Part shown: positions 35,168-45,687 of the stretch, piece by piece
Numbering within the stretch: the stretch's first letter is position 1
Layout: each line of letters starts with the position of its first letter
NCBI RefSeq assembly: GCF_024166365.1
Contig: NC_064839.1
Span: forward strand, 32,934,378 to 32,998,377
Length of the DNA stretch: 64,000 nucleotides
Direction: 5' to 3'
Source of the DNA: Elephas maximus indicus
Taxonomy: Eukaryota; Chordata; Mammalia; Proboscidea; Elephantidae
Notes under the pieces: generated by a model
What the model saw: only the letters and a program-made list of their open reading frames with translations
Told to the model about the DNA's origin: nothing
Database searches by the model: none
Translations under genes and position numbers: made by a program

Positions 35168-35275
35168 AGGTACCCAGATAGACAGGTAGATAGATAGACA
35201 GACAGACACATGGGAGGGTGGGTGGTTAGTTGGGTGAGTGAATTGATGGAAGATTAATGAATGGGTGGATGGCTC
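35168..35275 (+). repeat. (GATA/GACA/GGTG)n microsatellite
   Basis: CAGATAGACAGGTAGATAGATAGACAG, then GGGTGGGTGG-type units. It continues the microsatellite on the other side of the RTE fragment. Confidence 0.8.
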
Positions 35276-36194
35276 TACATTCCGTTCTTCATTTCCTCCA
35301 TAATCTGCCCCACTCCTATTGCCACAAATGACCAAGTTGCATGTAAGCGGTATCAGGACCTTGACATATCAGCTGACTTTTTGGGAGGTACATCTCCATT
35401 GTAAAAAAAGAATTCTGAACACCAGGCAGCCTTTCCTCATCCTCATGGTGCCAACACTTAGCTGCCATCAAGGTGACATCTCACAGCCTCAACCCAGAAG
35501 CACCCACCCCTTTCCTGAGCTCTGCCAGGACCCCGCCCCTCTGTGTTCCTGCCTGTGCTCCTCCCTCCCTCCCCTGCCCTTGTTCTGCTGGTTTGTCCTT
35601 CTAGACCCAGCCCTGTGGATGTCCCTGAACTGCCCCTAGCCCTCTGACATCCCTCCATCACAGTCCCCTGTGGCTAGTGGGTGAATGTCAGCAAGTTATC
35701 TGAGAGGTCACCCAAAAAAAGCAGGGAAGAGACTTAGAAGTCCCTAAGCCAGTGAGCGCCATCCTGCCATCCCCCCAGCCCCTGTCCTTCTCCAAGTCCT
35801 ACTGGGAGGCTAGGACCAGCCAGTGGTGAGCAGAGGTAACATGGTACCTGAACTATGTCCCACACAGCATGGGACTCCAGTGATTCCATGGCCTCACCCT
35901 GTCAGTTTCAGCAGTGCAGGACGAAGGGCACCACCGAGGCCAGACTAGCCCAGGAAGCAGGCCTGTGACAAATGTCTTCAGCATTTTGTGTGACAGGAGC
36001 CGTCAGTCCGATCTGAGTCCCTGGTCCCCCTTCTCTGGAGGTCTAAAGATGCTGATTCACCACCTTCGATGTCTCTGCGCCCCACCCCACCCCACAATCC
36101 ACACCCCCAGCCAGTGCTGCTGGGGGCAGCTTCCTGCTGTGAAGGGCCCTTCCCTGTCTCCCCACCAGGAGCTCTCAGTCTGTATGGAACCAGA

Positions 36195-36365
36195 GTGGTT
36201 GAGAGTGCAGCTCAGGGATTGTAAAGAAAAGGCTGGATTTAAGTTCTGGCTCTGCCACTTGGACTAGCTCTGTGCCTCATTTTCCTCAACTGTAAAATGG
36301 GAAGACAGGGTTGCTGTGAAGAGTAAATGAAATAATTTTGCCTGTAAAGGGTTTAGAGCCTGGCT
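36195..36365 (+). repeat. MIR, nearly full length
   Basis: GGTTGAGAGTGCAGCTCAGG...TTCTGGCTCTGCCACTTGG...CTCAACTGTAAAATGGG...GAGTAAATGAAATAATTTTGCCTG. Confidence 0.82.
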
Positions 36366-36376
36366 AATGCATAATA

Positions 36377-36591
36377 AAAGGAGTCCTGGTGGCACAGTGG
36401 CTAAGCGCTCAGCTGTTAATCTAAAGGCCAGCAGTTTGAACCCACCAGCTGCTCCCTGTAAGAAAGAATGTGGCAGTCTGCTTCCATGAAGATTTACAAC
36501 CTCAGAAACCTCACAGGACAGTTCTACTCTGTCCTGTAGGGTTTCTATGAGTTGGAATCAACTTGATGACAGTGGGTTTGGGGTTTTTTGG
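36377..36591 (+). mobile_element. AfroSINE with target duplication
   Basis: Forward copy from AAAGGAGTCCTGGTGGCACAG to GGGTTTGGGGTTTTTTGG. The identical flank AATGCATAATA is present at 36,366-36,376 and 36,592-36,602. Confidence 0.93.
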
Positions 36592-36602
36592 AATGCATAA
36601 TA

Positions 36603-36805
36603 GAAGTCCCTGGGTGGTTAAAACCATTAACGTGTTTGGTTACTACCCAAAAGGTTCAATGTTTGAATCCACCCGGAGGTACCTTGGAAGAAAGACCTGA
36701 TAATCTACTTCTGAAAAATCAGTTAATGAAAACCCTGTGGAGCACAGCTCTACTCTGATACACATGGGATCGCCATAAGTCAGAGATAACTCAAGGCAAC
36801 CGGTT
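36603..36805 (+). mobile_element. AfroSINE adjoining the previous copy
   Basis: Forward copy of the other head subtype (AAGTCCCTGGGTGG), with tail ATCGCCATAAGTCAGAG. It starts directly at the target duplication of its neighbour, and TTAATGTATAGCAAG at its right end is a related target-like sequence. Confidence 0.88.
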
Positions 36806-37244
36806 ACTAGTTAATGTATAGCAAGTACTCAGTCAGTGCGAACAACCTTAGTATCTTCCTCAGTCTCTGGAGAAGTCGCTGAAGGGCCCTTCCCCGCAAT
36901 CTCCCACATCTCTAGATTGAATATACATAGCCTAGGGGTCCCCTCCCACCTTCACCCCCAGCGCTGGATTGTTTGTTTCCACCATATACGTGGGTGGCTG
37001 CCATGACTGTCTCTTCTGAGACATTCAGGCTCTCATCTCTGGAATCTTGGTGTTGTAGCAACGTTCAGCTGCTGATTTGCCTTCCCCCGGAGTAACTCGC
37101 AGGTCATGACCTGCTTTGACTGCATATAAAGTGGCCTCAAAGAAGCAAACCATTGCTTTAGAAAAAGGAACATTTTTTTACTTCAGCAAGATCCCAACTG
37201 TATGAGCTCCCAGTCCACAGTGCTTGGTAGCCACAGAGTAGCAT

Positions 37245-37375
37245 CTTGGCTGAGAGCACGGGGTTTCGGCTTCCCATAAACCCAGGTCCCTCTGCATGGA
37301 GCCTGTAACCTTGGGACAGTTACTTAACCCCTCTGAGGCTCAGTTTCCCCACTTGTTCATTGGGATCTCATTACA
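37245..37375 (+). repeat. MIR
   Basis: GCTGAGAGCACGGGGTTTCGG...TAACCTTGGGACAGTTACTTAACCCC...GGCTCAGTTTCCCC. Confidence 0.8.
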
Positions 37376-37389
37376 GGCCATGGTAAGTG

Positions 37390-37930
37390 TTGTGGTTGTA
37401 AGTTGCTGTGGACCAGGCTCCGGCTCATGGTGACCCCACGTACAAACACTGCCCAGTCCCGCACCATCGTCACAATCCTTGCTATGATCAAGTCCATTGG
37501 TTGCAGCCACTGTGCATTTTGAGTACCTTTCAACCCAGAGGGTGCTTATCTTCCAGCACTGTATCAGACAATATTCTGTTGTGACCCATATGGTTTTCCC
37601 TGGCTAATTTCAAAGTAAAGAGCTCAGGCTGCTAACCTAAAGTCGGCAGTTTGAATCCACCAGCCACTCCTTAGAAACCCTATGGGGCAGTTCTACACTG
37701 TCCTGTAGGGTTGCTACGAGTCAGAATCGACTCGATGGCACAAAACAACAACAACAATTTTGGGAGGTAGATCACCAAGCCTTTCTTCCTAGTCTGTCTT
37801 AGTTGGTAGGCTCTGCTGAAACCTGCCCACCAAGGGTGAAATACCAGTGGCATAGTTTCCAGCATCATAGCAGTATGCAAACCACCACAGTATGACATAC
37901 CAACAGACACAAATGAGCTGATATAGTGCA
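37390..37930 (-). mobile_element. Long AfroSINE-related element, interrupted
   Basis: Reverse copy of the same family as 17,108-17,446: TGTAAGTTGCTGTGG...CACTGCCCAGTCCCGCACC...TTCCCTGGCTAATTTC, then after a nested SINE TTTTGGGAGGTAGATCACC...CATCATAGCAGTATGC. Confidence 0.75.
37615..37760 (+). mobile_element. AfroSINE nested in the long element
   Basis: Forward copy lacking its first bases: CTCAGGCTGCTAACC...GTCAGAATCGACTCGATGGC with an (ACA)n end, inserted in the opposite orientation into the older element. Confidence 0.9.
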
Positions 37931-39389
37931 TAGTGCAGTGGGAGGGGCACACAGCAGGGGGTCAGGAGGTGGTGGCTACTCATGATGACATGGGGGGAAG
38001 GAAAGCATCTCAGGGAAGAGGCTGTATTTTGAGGTGCAATTTCCACTTGATCACCAGCATCTGTCTAGAAATTGCTTGGGAAGAAATTCCAGGGCAGAGG
38101 CAAAGCTTGCTTCATCCTCTGTCCTTGCCACAGCTGGTGCTAGGGGACAGGGAGGCGGAGGGGCTGGCAGGGGGGTGCTGTCATCAGGTTACTTCTCTGC
38201 AGTCATATTTCTCTTGCTGATAAAATGGGCCCTGGGTTTGAAAACTGCAAGAGTTTCCCTCGTCATTTAAAACAGTACCTACCTCTGCTGGTCATGGTGA
38301 CTGGGAGATTAATTTCCCAGCCAGCCATGTAGGCAGGCACCTGCACTGACTGGATCCATCTGCAGGCACATGGGTGGGGCCGTCTCTGAGCCAGGTTGGT
38401 AATGAGCCCGGAGGGAAGGTTGTCTTCAAGGTGACCCTGCGGGGCTGGCCCCTCTGCAGCAGGCTCTGTGGGGTGGGCACACCCATACACTTCCAACACT
38501 GGGCTGTCGTTCTGGGCACGTGCAGCCCTGCCCATGGCCAGCTCTGGTGGCATGTCTGCCTTGGATTTTGAGGTGGCCCAGGCCACAGCAGCAGGGGGGA
38601 TCTGAACAGGCCACCCCAGAGTCCTGCTGGGGACAAGATTCTCAGACCCAGCCCCACTGTTCCACAGTAGTGTGGGCCCTACACACTCTACTCTCCCCAA
38701 GTAGCACTGGCATCCCTGACACTCCCAAGTCCTACACTTGGCTTTGCAGGTGAGAGGTTGCATAGTAGGAAGGAAGAGGGAGACTTTGGCCGGACGGACA
38801 ATGGCTGGCCTGTACTTAATTAGAGAAAATATGGTAACAGAGTAGCTGCTAGCTCAGCTCCAGTCCAAGCCACAGTCCTTGGTCATTGGCCACTGGTCAC
38901 ACTAGATGAGTGATGCCCAACAGCTCCATCTCATGACAAGCTCTAGACAGTTGTAGTCACTATGTGAAGTGCTGTGTTGAAAAGGATGCTGAGGCTACTT
39001 CCTGGGCCAAACAGGAAAAAGAACCATGATTGATTAGTAATGTCTGTCATTGGCATAAGCTTGGTAAGTGGTGGCAGGCATGCTATATATTCACCAGATA
39101 AGGACTAGATCGCTCCGAAGTTGAGGTCAGACCAGATAAATAATTTAAACTGATCCCTTTTGCCTGAGAGGAAGAGATGAGAGGGAGTTTCTCTTTACCA
39201 CCTTTCATCTGCGAGTCTTGAAGAAAAATGGAAAGCTTTAGCTTTAGCATAGCTGATGGCCCAAGGAATAAAAATGAGATGCCAGCACTTCTTCCAGAAC
39301 TCAGAGAGTCACAGCCAGTCAGAAAGCAGAGAAGAAACTGAATTCTAGACTCATGAGATGACAGACACAGATCCAACTAAAGCCTATGC

Positions 39390-39530
39390 AGTTCACTCAG
39401 TCATTCAGTAAATATTTATTGAGCACCTGCTTTGTGCCTGGCACCGGGCTAGGTGCTGCAGAGTCAAACAGTGAACAAGTAAGGACAGACAGGATATCTG
39501 TCCAAAAGGAGGTGACAATCTAGTGAGAGG
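39390..39530 (+). repeat. Ancient MIR/L2-age dispersed repeat
   Basis: CAGTAAATATTTATTGAGCACCTGCTTTGTGCC...AGTCAAACAGTGAACAAG. Related pieces are at 6120-6230, 51,905-52,030 and 62,635-62,720. Confidence 0.6.
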
Positions 39531-39532
39531 TT

Positions 39533-39742
39533 ACAAAAAAAACCAGACCTGTTGCCATTGAGTCAATTCCAACTTACAACCCTAGAGGACTGAGTAGAAC
39601 TACCCCATAGTGTTTCTAAGGCTGTAAATCTTTTATAGAAGCAGGCTGCCACATCTTTCTTCCCCAGAGAGGCTGGTGGGTTTGAACTGCTGACCTTTTG
39701 GTTAGCAACCAAGCACTTAACCGCTGCGCCAGCAGGGCTCCT
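39533..39742 (-). mobile_element. AfroSINE with target duplication
   Basis: Reverse full-length copy ending CTGCGCCAGCAGGGC. It is flanked by TAGTGAGAGGTTA and TAGTGGGAGGCTA (11 of 13 identical). Confidence 0.9.
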
Positions 39743-39984
39743 TAGTGGGAGGCTAAAGAGTCCAAAAACCTAATAAACAAGTAAACAAATAATCAGTATA
39801 TTCATAGATTGTGATATGTACCTTGAAGGAAGCACACAGGATGATGATAGTGACATATATTGGGGTAGGGGCAACCAGGGGCAGCATCTCTGAGGCGGTG
39901 ACATTTCATGATTTAATGGACGAGAAAGAGGCAGCCATGCTTGTGTGTGTGACACAGAGAAAGAGAGAGGGAGAGAACAAGCAA

Positions 39985-40490
39985 GTACCTTTTCATGTGC
40001 TTATTGGCTATTTGTATCTTCTTTGGAGAAATGTCTATTCAGGTACTTTGCCCATTTTTAATTGCGTTATTTTTCTTTTTATTATTGAGTTATAAAAGTC
40101 TTTATATATTCTAGATAAAGTCCCTTAGGAGATACATGATTCACAAAAATTTTCTCCCATTCTTCAGGCTGTCTTCACTTTCTCAGTAGTGTCCTTTGAA
40201 GTACAAATGCTTTAATTTTGATGTTCGGTCTATTGATTTTTTCTTTTGTTGTTTGTGTTTTGGGTGTCAAGTCTAAGATATCACTGCCTAATCCAAGGTC
40301 ACGAAGTTTTACACCTATGTTTTCTTCTAAGAGATTTATAATTTTGGTAGTTTGTGTCTTTCCAGGAATTTGTCCATTTTTCTAAGTTATCTAATTTTTT
40401 GGCATACAATTGTTCATAGTATTCCTTTGTAATCCTTTTTTATTTCCATAAGGTCAGAATAAATAATGTTTTCTTTTCCATTAAAGTAAA
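39985..40490 (-). repeat. L1 fragment
   Basis: TTTTCATGTGCTTATTGGC...AATGCTTTAATTTTGATG...AAGTCTAAGATATCACTGCCTAATCC is the reverse of the familiar L1 'misplaced-in-the-3'-region' text. No open frame remains. Confidence 0.7.
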
Positions 40491-40790
40491 TTTCAATTAA
40501 AAAAAAAAGTCTCCTAACAGAGTGGTGACAGGTAGTGGTGATGGCTGCACATGACAAATGTAATCAATGTCACAGAATCGTACATGTACAAATGGTTGAA
40601 ATGGCAGATGTTTTGTTACATATAGTTTACCACGATTTTTTTTAAAGGTCCCCTTTTTCATTTCTGATTATAGTCGTTTGAGTCTTCTCTTTTTTCTTGG
40701 TCAGTCTAGTAAAAGGTTTGTCAATTTTGTTGATCTTTTCAAAGAATCAGCTTTTGGTTTCAGGGATTTTCTCTCTTGCTGCCTCAGTCA
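40491..40790. repeat. L1 fragments, mixed orientation
   Basis: GGTGACAGGTAGTGGTGATGG...ATTTTGTTACA-like L1 3' end (forward) is followed by AAGGTTTGTCAATTTTGTTG...GAATCAGCTTTTGG (ORF2, reverse). Confidence 0.65.
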
Positions 40791-41087
40791 ATGCATCTGT
40801 AAAAGGGGAACTTGACATCCCTGCCCGACTGAGTTGGAGGATTAAGTAGCTTGAAGGCCCTCACCAACGAGGTCCAGCAGCTCTCCCTGAGCAAGGCAGC
40901 AGGTGCTCCTGGCTGGACCTAGCTGATCCCTGACCCTCCCCCAGGAAGCCCAGCCCTCGGCACCCCTTCATCTTATCCCGTACGATGACGAAGTAACCAA
41001 GGGTCCCAGGAGGTTCCTTCCTTAGGGCTCTCAGGGGCCCAGCTGTTACTCTTTCAGGAGGATCTTGCACCCTCCCCATGCTCTTGC

Positions 41088-41285
41088 CCCTGGTAGCACA
41101 ACAGTTAAGCACTCAGCTGCTAACCGGAAGGTTGGGAGTTTGAACCCACCCAGTGACTCCACAGGAGAAAGACCTGGAGATCTGCTCCCATGAAGATTAC
41201 AGCCTAGCAAACCCTACGGAGCAGCTCTACTCTGTCACATGGGGTCACCATGAGTCGGAATCGACTAACAGCACCCAACAACAAC
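41088..41285 (+). mobile_element. AfroSINE
   Basis: Forward copy from GCCCCTGGTAGCACAACAG to CGGAATCGACTAACAGCACC and (AAC)n. Confidence 0.9.
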
Positions 41286-41289
41286 ATGC

Positions 41290-41450
41290 TCCTGCCACCC
41301 ACACTCCTTTCTGGAAATCTCCTCCCACACCTTGCTGCCTTTGCTCTCCCATCTGGAGTGCCTTCCCCTCCCTTCACTGAGCTAACTCTCACCCTCCAAG
41401 ATCCCCTCAGCTTCACCTCCTCTGGGAAGTCTTCCCTAATCTCACCCAAC
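41290..41450 (+). repeat. LINE2-like fragment
   Basis: TGCCTTTGCTCTCCCATCTGG...CAAGATCCCCTCAGC...CTCTGGGAAGTCTTCCC matches the L2 'tcaggtctttgct...gaggccttccct' arrangement. Confidence 0.5.
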
Positions 41451-41624
41451 CCCTCAACATGTCTATGTCAGTTGTTGCCACAGCCCTTCTGAGGCAGGAG
41501 GCCAACAGAGTTGGTCCTCATACTCCATCCCCCTGTATATCTCTTGCCGCTTCCCAGTACCTTGGTAAAGTCACGTTGGCCTTGAAACCTCCTATTTTGG
41601 TGAAGCGGAGTCTTTGTCTGGCAC

Positions 41625-41720
41625 CAAATCTTAGGTTCAAGCCTCAGCTTTGCCACTAATTTGCTGTGTGATCTTGAGCAAGTCCATTACCCTCTCTGCT
41701 CCTCCCTTTCCCTATATGTG
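41625..41720 (+). repeat. MIR
   Basis: CAAGCCTCAGCTTTGCCACTAATTTGCTGTGTGATCTTGAGC, close upstream of the first BEAN1 exon seen. Confidence 0.8.
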
Positions 41721-42003
41721 AGTTAGCTGAGGTTTTGGGGATAAAGCCTTTAGAGGAGAGAAGTGGAGGTCAGCCCTAGCTACCAGAGACTCTTGCAGGC
41801 AGTGGGGTAAGTTAGGCTGCCCTCTTGCTGAGCAGGAACAGCCAGAATATAGTCCATGGATCTGACCTCAGGCCCACCTCCGCTTACTTACCCAAACAAC
41901 CCAGTGCCGTCCGCTTACTTAGTGATAAGTAACTCTCAAGTTAAGGAAGAAGGTCTGTGGCAGAGCCTGGGCCCAGCTCAGTGTCCTTTCTCTCTGTCCA
42001 CAG

Positions 42004-42246
42004 TAGCTCGATACAACCGCACCAACTACTTCTACACCACATTCTCGGAGAACTTGGAGCACAGCCATCTGCTCGTGTCCCCTGTGCTGGTGGCAAGTGC
42101 AGTCATAGGGGTGGTTATCATCCTCTCCTGCATCACCATCATCGTTGGCAGCATCCGCAGGGACAGGCAGGCCCGGGTCCAGCACGGCCGCCACCGCCAC
42201 CACCAGGACCGGCAGCATCAACCCCAAGAGCTGGAGCACAATTACG
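42004..42246 (+). CDS. BEAN1: BEAN1 exon: ectodomain, membrane segment, His-rich part
   Basis: Acceptor CTCTGTCCACAG|TA with codon phase 1 carried in from upstream; donor ACG|GTGAGC. Encodes 80 whole codons starting ARYNRT and ending at LEHNY. The open frame continues upstream to 41,856, but that part is intron, because it lacks similarity and ends at a good acceptor. Confidence 0.93.
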
Positions 42247-45200
42247 GTGAGCTACTGCCTGGATGTGAGTTCCTTCCCCTCCCTGTCTCCCAGGGGCTGC
42301 CAAGGGTCGGTAACCTTGGAATTGGGTTAAACAACGAATCAAGGTATTGCTTAATTCTGGTAAAGTGGAAGATAGGGAGATTTCACCTTCCACAAAGTGG
42401 AAAGAGGGACTCCTGGAGCCCTGGACCATCTGGGTCTGTGCTGGTGTGGAAATTAGGAGAGGAGAGGGGATAAAAAGGAACGCAAGTAGTTCAAAGGGGG
42501 CAAGGAAGGGTCTTTCCAGCTGTTATCTGAGACTCAGCTTCGTCATCTCAGGATTGGAGGTTGAGGTAGGTACAGGGTACCCCAGTTCCCCCAAATACTC
42601 AGCCTCTGAAGACCCAAGGAAAAGCAGCCCACAGAGAGAGACTGCTCAGAGAACTGCTGAGTTTAGTTCAGTCCTGTCGGCTCTCTGCCCTTCTGCCAGG
42701 GCCACCCACTCAGCCCTAGGAAACGGCCTTAGCGTTACCCAGGGATACCCGGTGGGACAGCCCCAACCTTCTGCTCTGCAGGTAGGATCCTCCCCGGAGC
42801 TCAAAGACCCTTCCCTGGCAAGACTGGCAGGGACAGGACCCTGGCACCAGAGCCCAGAGGCTCCAAAAATCAGCTTTTATCCTCGTCCTGCTATTTTATG
42901 CTTTCATCTTCCCTGAGTTTCTCCTTGAAGTTTTTTCCAAAATTCTCATCTTTCAGCTGGTGCCCTGAAGGGAAACAAATCTCATTTCACCTGCTTTTTT
43001 ACAGCACATGCTATTAGGTTCCTTCTTCCTAGTAGAAAAGTAATATGTGTTAATTGTGGGAAAACCTTAAAAATACAGAAAATACAGAGAAGGAAATAGG
43101 GGTCATGATCTTGTTATCCAGATGGAGCCACTGTTAACGTATGTGGAATATTTTCTTCTGGGAGCTTTCCCCATGTGCATAGGTAAACCTGGGATTATAC
43201 CTGCAGATACAGTTTTGTATCAGACTTTTCCACTCACAGTGGTATCATCAGTGGGGAAAGGAGAGGAGGGGATTGGAAAGAGCAGTCTTTGTGGTTACAC
43301 AGACTATGCATGAATTCTAACTCCACACTGATCCAGGTATGTGACCATCTGTAGAATGGGGTGGCAGCCATGGTACCGATTTCACGAGCTCCACCCCTGA
43401 TGTGGAACCCCGCCTCTGACATTGAGTCCTGCCCTGTGAGGGGAGGAGCCACCTGGGCACCCACTGGGGATAGGGAGACCTTATGTATCAGCCATCTTTG
43501 CAGCTGACACTGTCCCTCACTCACAACTAGACATGTTAGGCACAGGCAGGTAGAGGCTTAAAGGGTGAGGAGCCAGACATCCGGCTGCCCCCAGCCCTCT
43601 CTACTGCTAACTTGCTGTGTGGCCTCTGGCAAATCACTGGGCCTCTCTGAACCTCGGCTGTAGAATAAGAAGATTGTGCTCCATCAGCATGTCCTATTAA
43701 GTCTAAGAAAATAAGATTCTGAGATCAAATGCTGGACAAACACAGCTAGAGATGTTTCTTAGCTGCAGAACTTTCCAGAGCCTTCAACGTGCTAATCTGT
43801 GGTAAAAACCTCAGGGGAGAATTTGGTATGTGGAGTGGACCAAATTTATTTCACCAACGAAGCCCCCTTTTTCCTTGGCATATCTAAAAGGAATGGTGGG
43901 GGAGAGGAAGACCTTACCAGCGCCCTCTGCAGCCCTCATTCCCCGCCACCTTCCTCCCCATTTTTCATACCCAAGCTTGAAGCTTCCTATCCACAGGGAA
44001 GTCTTTCTCATCTCCCTCCTTGGCTCTAGCTGTGCTGTTCCCTCCACCTGGTTTGCCCTTCTTCCAATGGCTAATTCCTTGATAATATTCAGCTCTGGCA
44101 GCTCCTCCACCAGGAAGCCCTCCTGACCTCCAGGCTCTGCTCCTACAGCCCCAGTGCTTCCTCTGTCAAAGTTCATGATAACACCACCTGGTATGGGGCT
44201 GTCCCCAGGGCCCTCTCCCTGCCACCCTGGGAGCCCCACCAGGGCAGGGTCAGCTCTGTCTCCTCTCTATGGCCCCAAGCCCAGCACAGCATGGGCACTC
44301 ACATTCTGAGGCTGTGGCTTGGCTAGGGCTTGATGGTCAGGTGGGGAGATAAGAGCCTAAGGACCCTCCCTGGCCACTGGCTGGAGTCCTGGGCTGATAA
44401 CCTGTTCCCTGCAGTGTCCGAGGGGCTCACTTACAGTGGCTTGAGCCACAGGATGCGCTATGCCTGCAGCCCTGACGAGGACTGGCCCCCACCCTTGGAC
44501 CTCAGCTCTGATGGGGATATGGATGCCACGACGCTCCAAGAGCTGTATCCGGATTCTCCCCCAGGGTAAGGAGACCACACGGCAGAGGAGGGAACGGGGG
44601 GCCTGGGAACAAAGATCCTTACCATGGAAAAGAGTGCCCCTCCCCAAATGGTATAAATGCAGGAAACGTCTTGGGGTCTTGGGCGTAGCCACCTCCTCAC
44701 CCTTCCCAACCCAGCAGGTCTCTGTGAGATCAGGCAGGTCCCTTTGGGGAGTTCTTCTCTGGGTGCCTTGGGGTCCTCTCCTGCCAGTTAGTATTTCAAA
44801 AGGGGAGGGTTGGGGCCTCCATCACTTCCCCACCAGGAGACCCCTCAGCCCCTGGACAAACAGCCGCTTTGTGCCATCATCCTTTATCCTGTACCCCTGC
44901 CCTCTGGCCCCCAGGGCAGTGGATGCCTCCCTGCCCAGTGTCTGTGAGGTCAGGGATCAGGGGACTTTTGCCTGAGCCTAGAAGGACAGCTTTGGGGTGA
45001 CTTGAGCCTGAGGCAGCCCCGCCCCCAGCACCCGCCCACACACTCATAGACCTTAGTCCAGCGCTGGCCTGGGAGATGCTCTGTAAAGGGCAGCAGCTAC
45101 TATTACGTTGAGGAAGCTGAGGCCCAAGAAAGTCAGGACTCGCCTGAGTTCCCATGGGCCATTGGAAGTTGAGCTGGGGCAGAACCCAGGTCTCAGTGGT

Positions 45201-45687
45201 TCCTTTGGAGCTAGTGTGGACAAGGCCCTCCCTGGGAACCAGGGCAGCTTCTCACTGCAGATAGGCCCTAGCCCCTGGGGAGAGACCCCCAACAACCCCC
45301 TAAGGCCCATCCTCCACAGGGTCCTGAGGGAGCCTCTTCTCTTATAGCTATGAGGAGTGTATGGGCCCAGGAGCCACTCAGCTGTACATCCCTACAGACG
45401 CACCACCGCCCTACTCGCTGACCGACTCCTGCCCTGCACTGGACAGCCCCCTCGACACAAGCAGCAGCCACAACCCTGGCCAACACCAGCAGGTGCAGAG
45501 GACCCAGCACCAGAGTGGCCTCTGTACAATCTCCATGGACACCCTGCCCCCTTACGAGGCTGTGTGTGGGGCCAGCCCCCCACTGGGTCTGCTACCACTG
45601 CCAGGACCAGGACTAGGACCCAAGAGCTCCCAGGGCTCAGCCACCCCAACCCAGGCCCCAGCCTCGGGCCCAGAGAGGACTGTGTGA
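42004..45687 (+). CDS. BEAN1: BEAN1, brain-expressed protein associating with NEDD4 (three coding exons seen)
   Basis: Single-pass membrane adaptor that binds NEDD4-type ubiquitin ligases. Coding exons are 42,004-42,246, 44,415-44,565 and 45,348-45,687. All junctions are AG/GT with matching phases (1, then 2), giving 243 residues; the human protein is about 259 from memory. In order: an NRT glycosylation sequon, a hydrophobic segment (LLVSPVLV to TIIVGSI), a basic stop-transfer RRDRQAR, a His-rich stretch less pure than in human, then the conserved RMRYAC, EDWPPPLD and LYPDSPPG. Two PY motifs follow, PPPY (45,403-45,414) and LPPY (45,547-45,555); a third, PPGY, is made by the last splice. Identification rests on remembered similarity to human BEAN1. 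The first coding exon (about nine residues) was not found upstream. In human this locus with TK2 hosts the SCA31 pentamer insertion, and no TGGAA array is visible here. Confidence 0.93.
43025..43235 (+). repeat. Ancient dispersed repeat, L1ME-like
   Basis: AAAGTAATATGTGTTAATTGTGGG...GATGGAGCCACTGTTAACG...GTATCAGACTTTTCCAC. Same family as 16,520-16,870; inside a BEAN1 intron. Confidence 0.5.
43590..43670 (+). repeat. MIR fragment
   Basis: CTAACTTGCTGTGTGGCCTCTGGCAAATCACTGGGCCTCTCTG inside a BEAN1 intron. Confidence 0.7.
43930..44310 (+). repeat. LINE2 fragment
   Basis: TCCCTCCACCTGGTTTGCCC...CACCAGGAAGCCCTCCTGACC...GAGCCCCACCAGGGCAGG...CCCAGCACAGCATGGGCACTC follows L2 3' order up to just before the second BEAN1 exon. 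Confidence 0.65.
44415..44565 (+). CDS. BEAN1: BEAN1 exon: acidic middle region
   Basis: Acceptor CCCTGCAG|TG and donor CAGG|GTAAGG. Encodes VSEGLTYSG to PDSPP, including RMRYAC and EDWPPPLD. Phase 1 in, phase 2 out. Confidence 0.93.
45348..45687 (+). CDS. BEAN1: BEAN1 last coding exon with PY motifs
   Basis: Acceptor CTTCTCTTATAG|C. It begins YEECMGPGATQLY and ends GPERTV with TGA at 45,685-45,687. It carries both complete PPxY motifs. Confidence 0.95.

Larger units (their letters stand above)
12616..42003 (+). other. Presumed BEAN1 intron 1 region (about 29 kb)
   Basis: No protein-coding exon could be recognised here. The short exon that should supply the BEAN1 N-terminus (it must end in phase 1, one base before TA|GCT) should lie here but was not identified. 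Repeats are listed separately. I see nothing nameable in roughly 14,010-15,330, 19,590-20,470, 20,700-21,290, 22,830-23,820, 25,500-26,780, 30,950-32,180, 33,050-34,320, 35,280-36,190 and 37,940-39,380. Confidence 0.5.

Noticed and set aside
38263..38763. Open frame of 166 codons on the minus strand
   Set aside because: GC-rich unique DNA with competing frames on both strands; nothing recognisable.
41856..42003. In-frame extension upstream of the first BEAN1 exon seen, with an ATG
   Set aside because: It ends at a strong polypyrimidine tract and AG, has no BEAN1 similarity, and the remembered human exon border falls exactly at 42,004.
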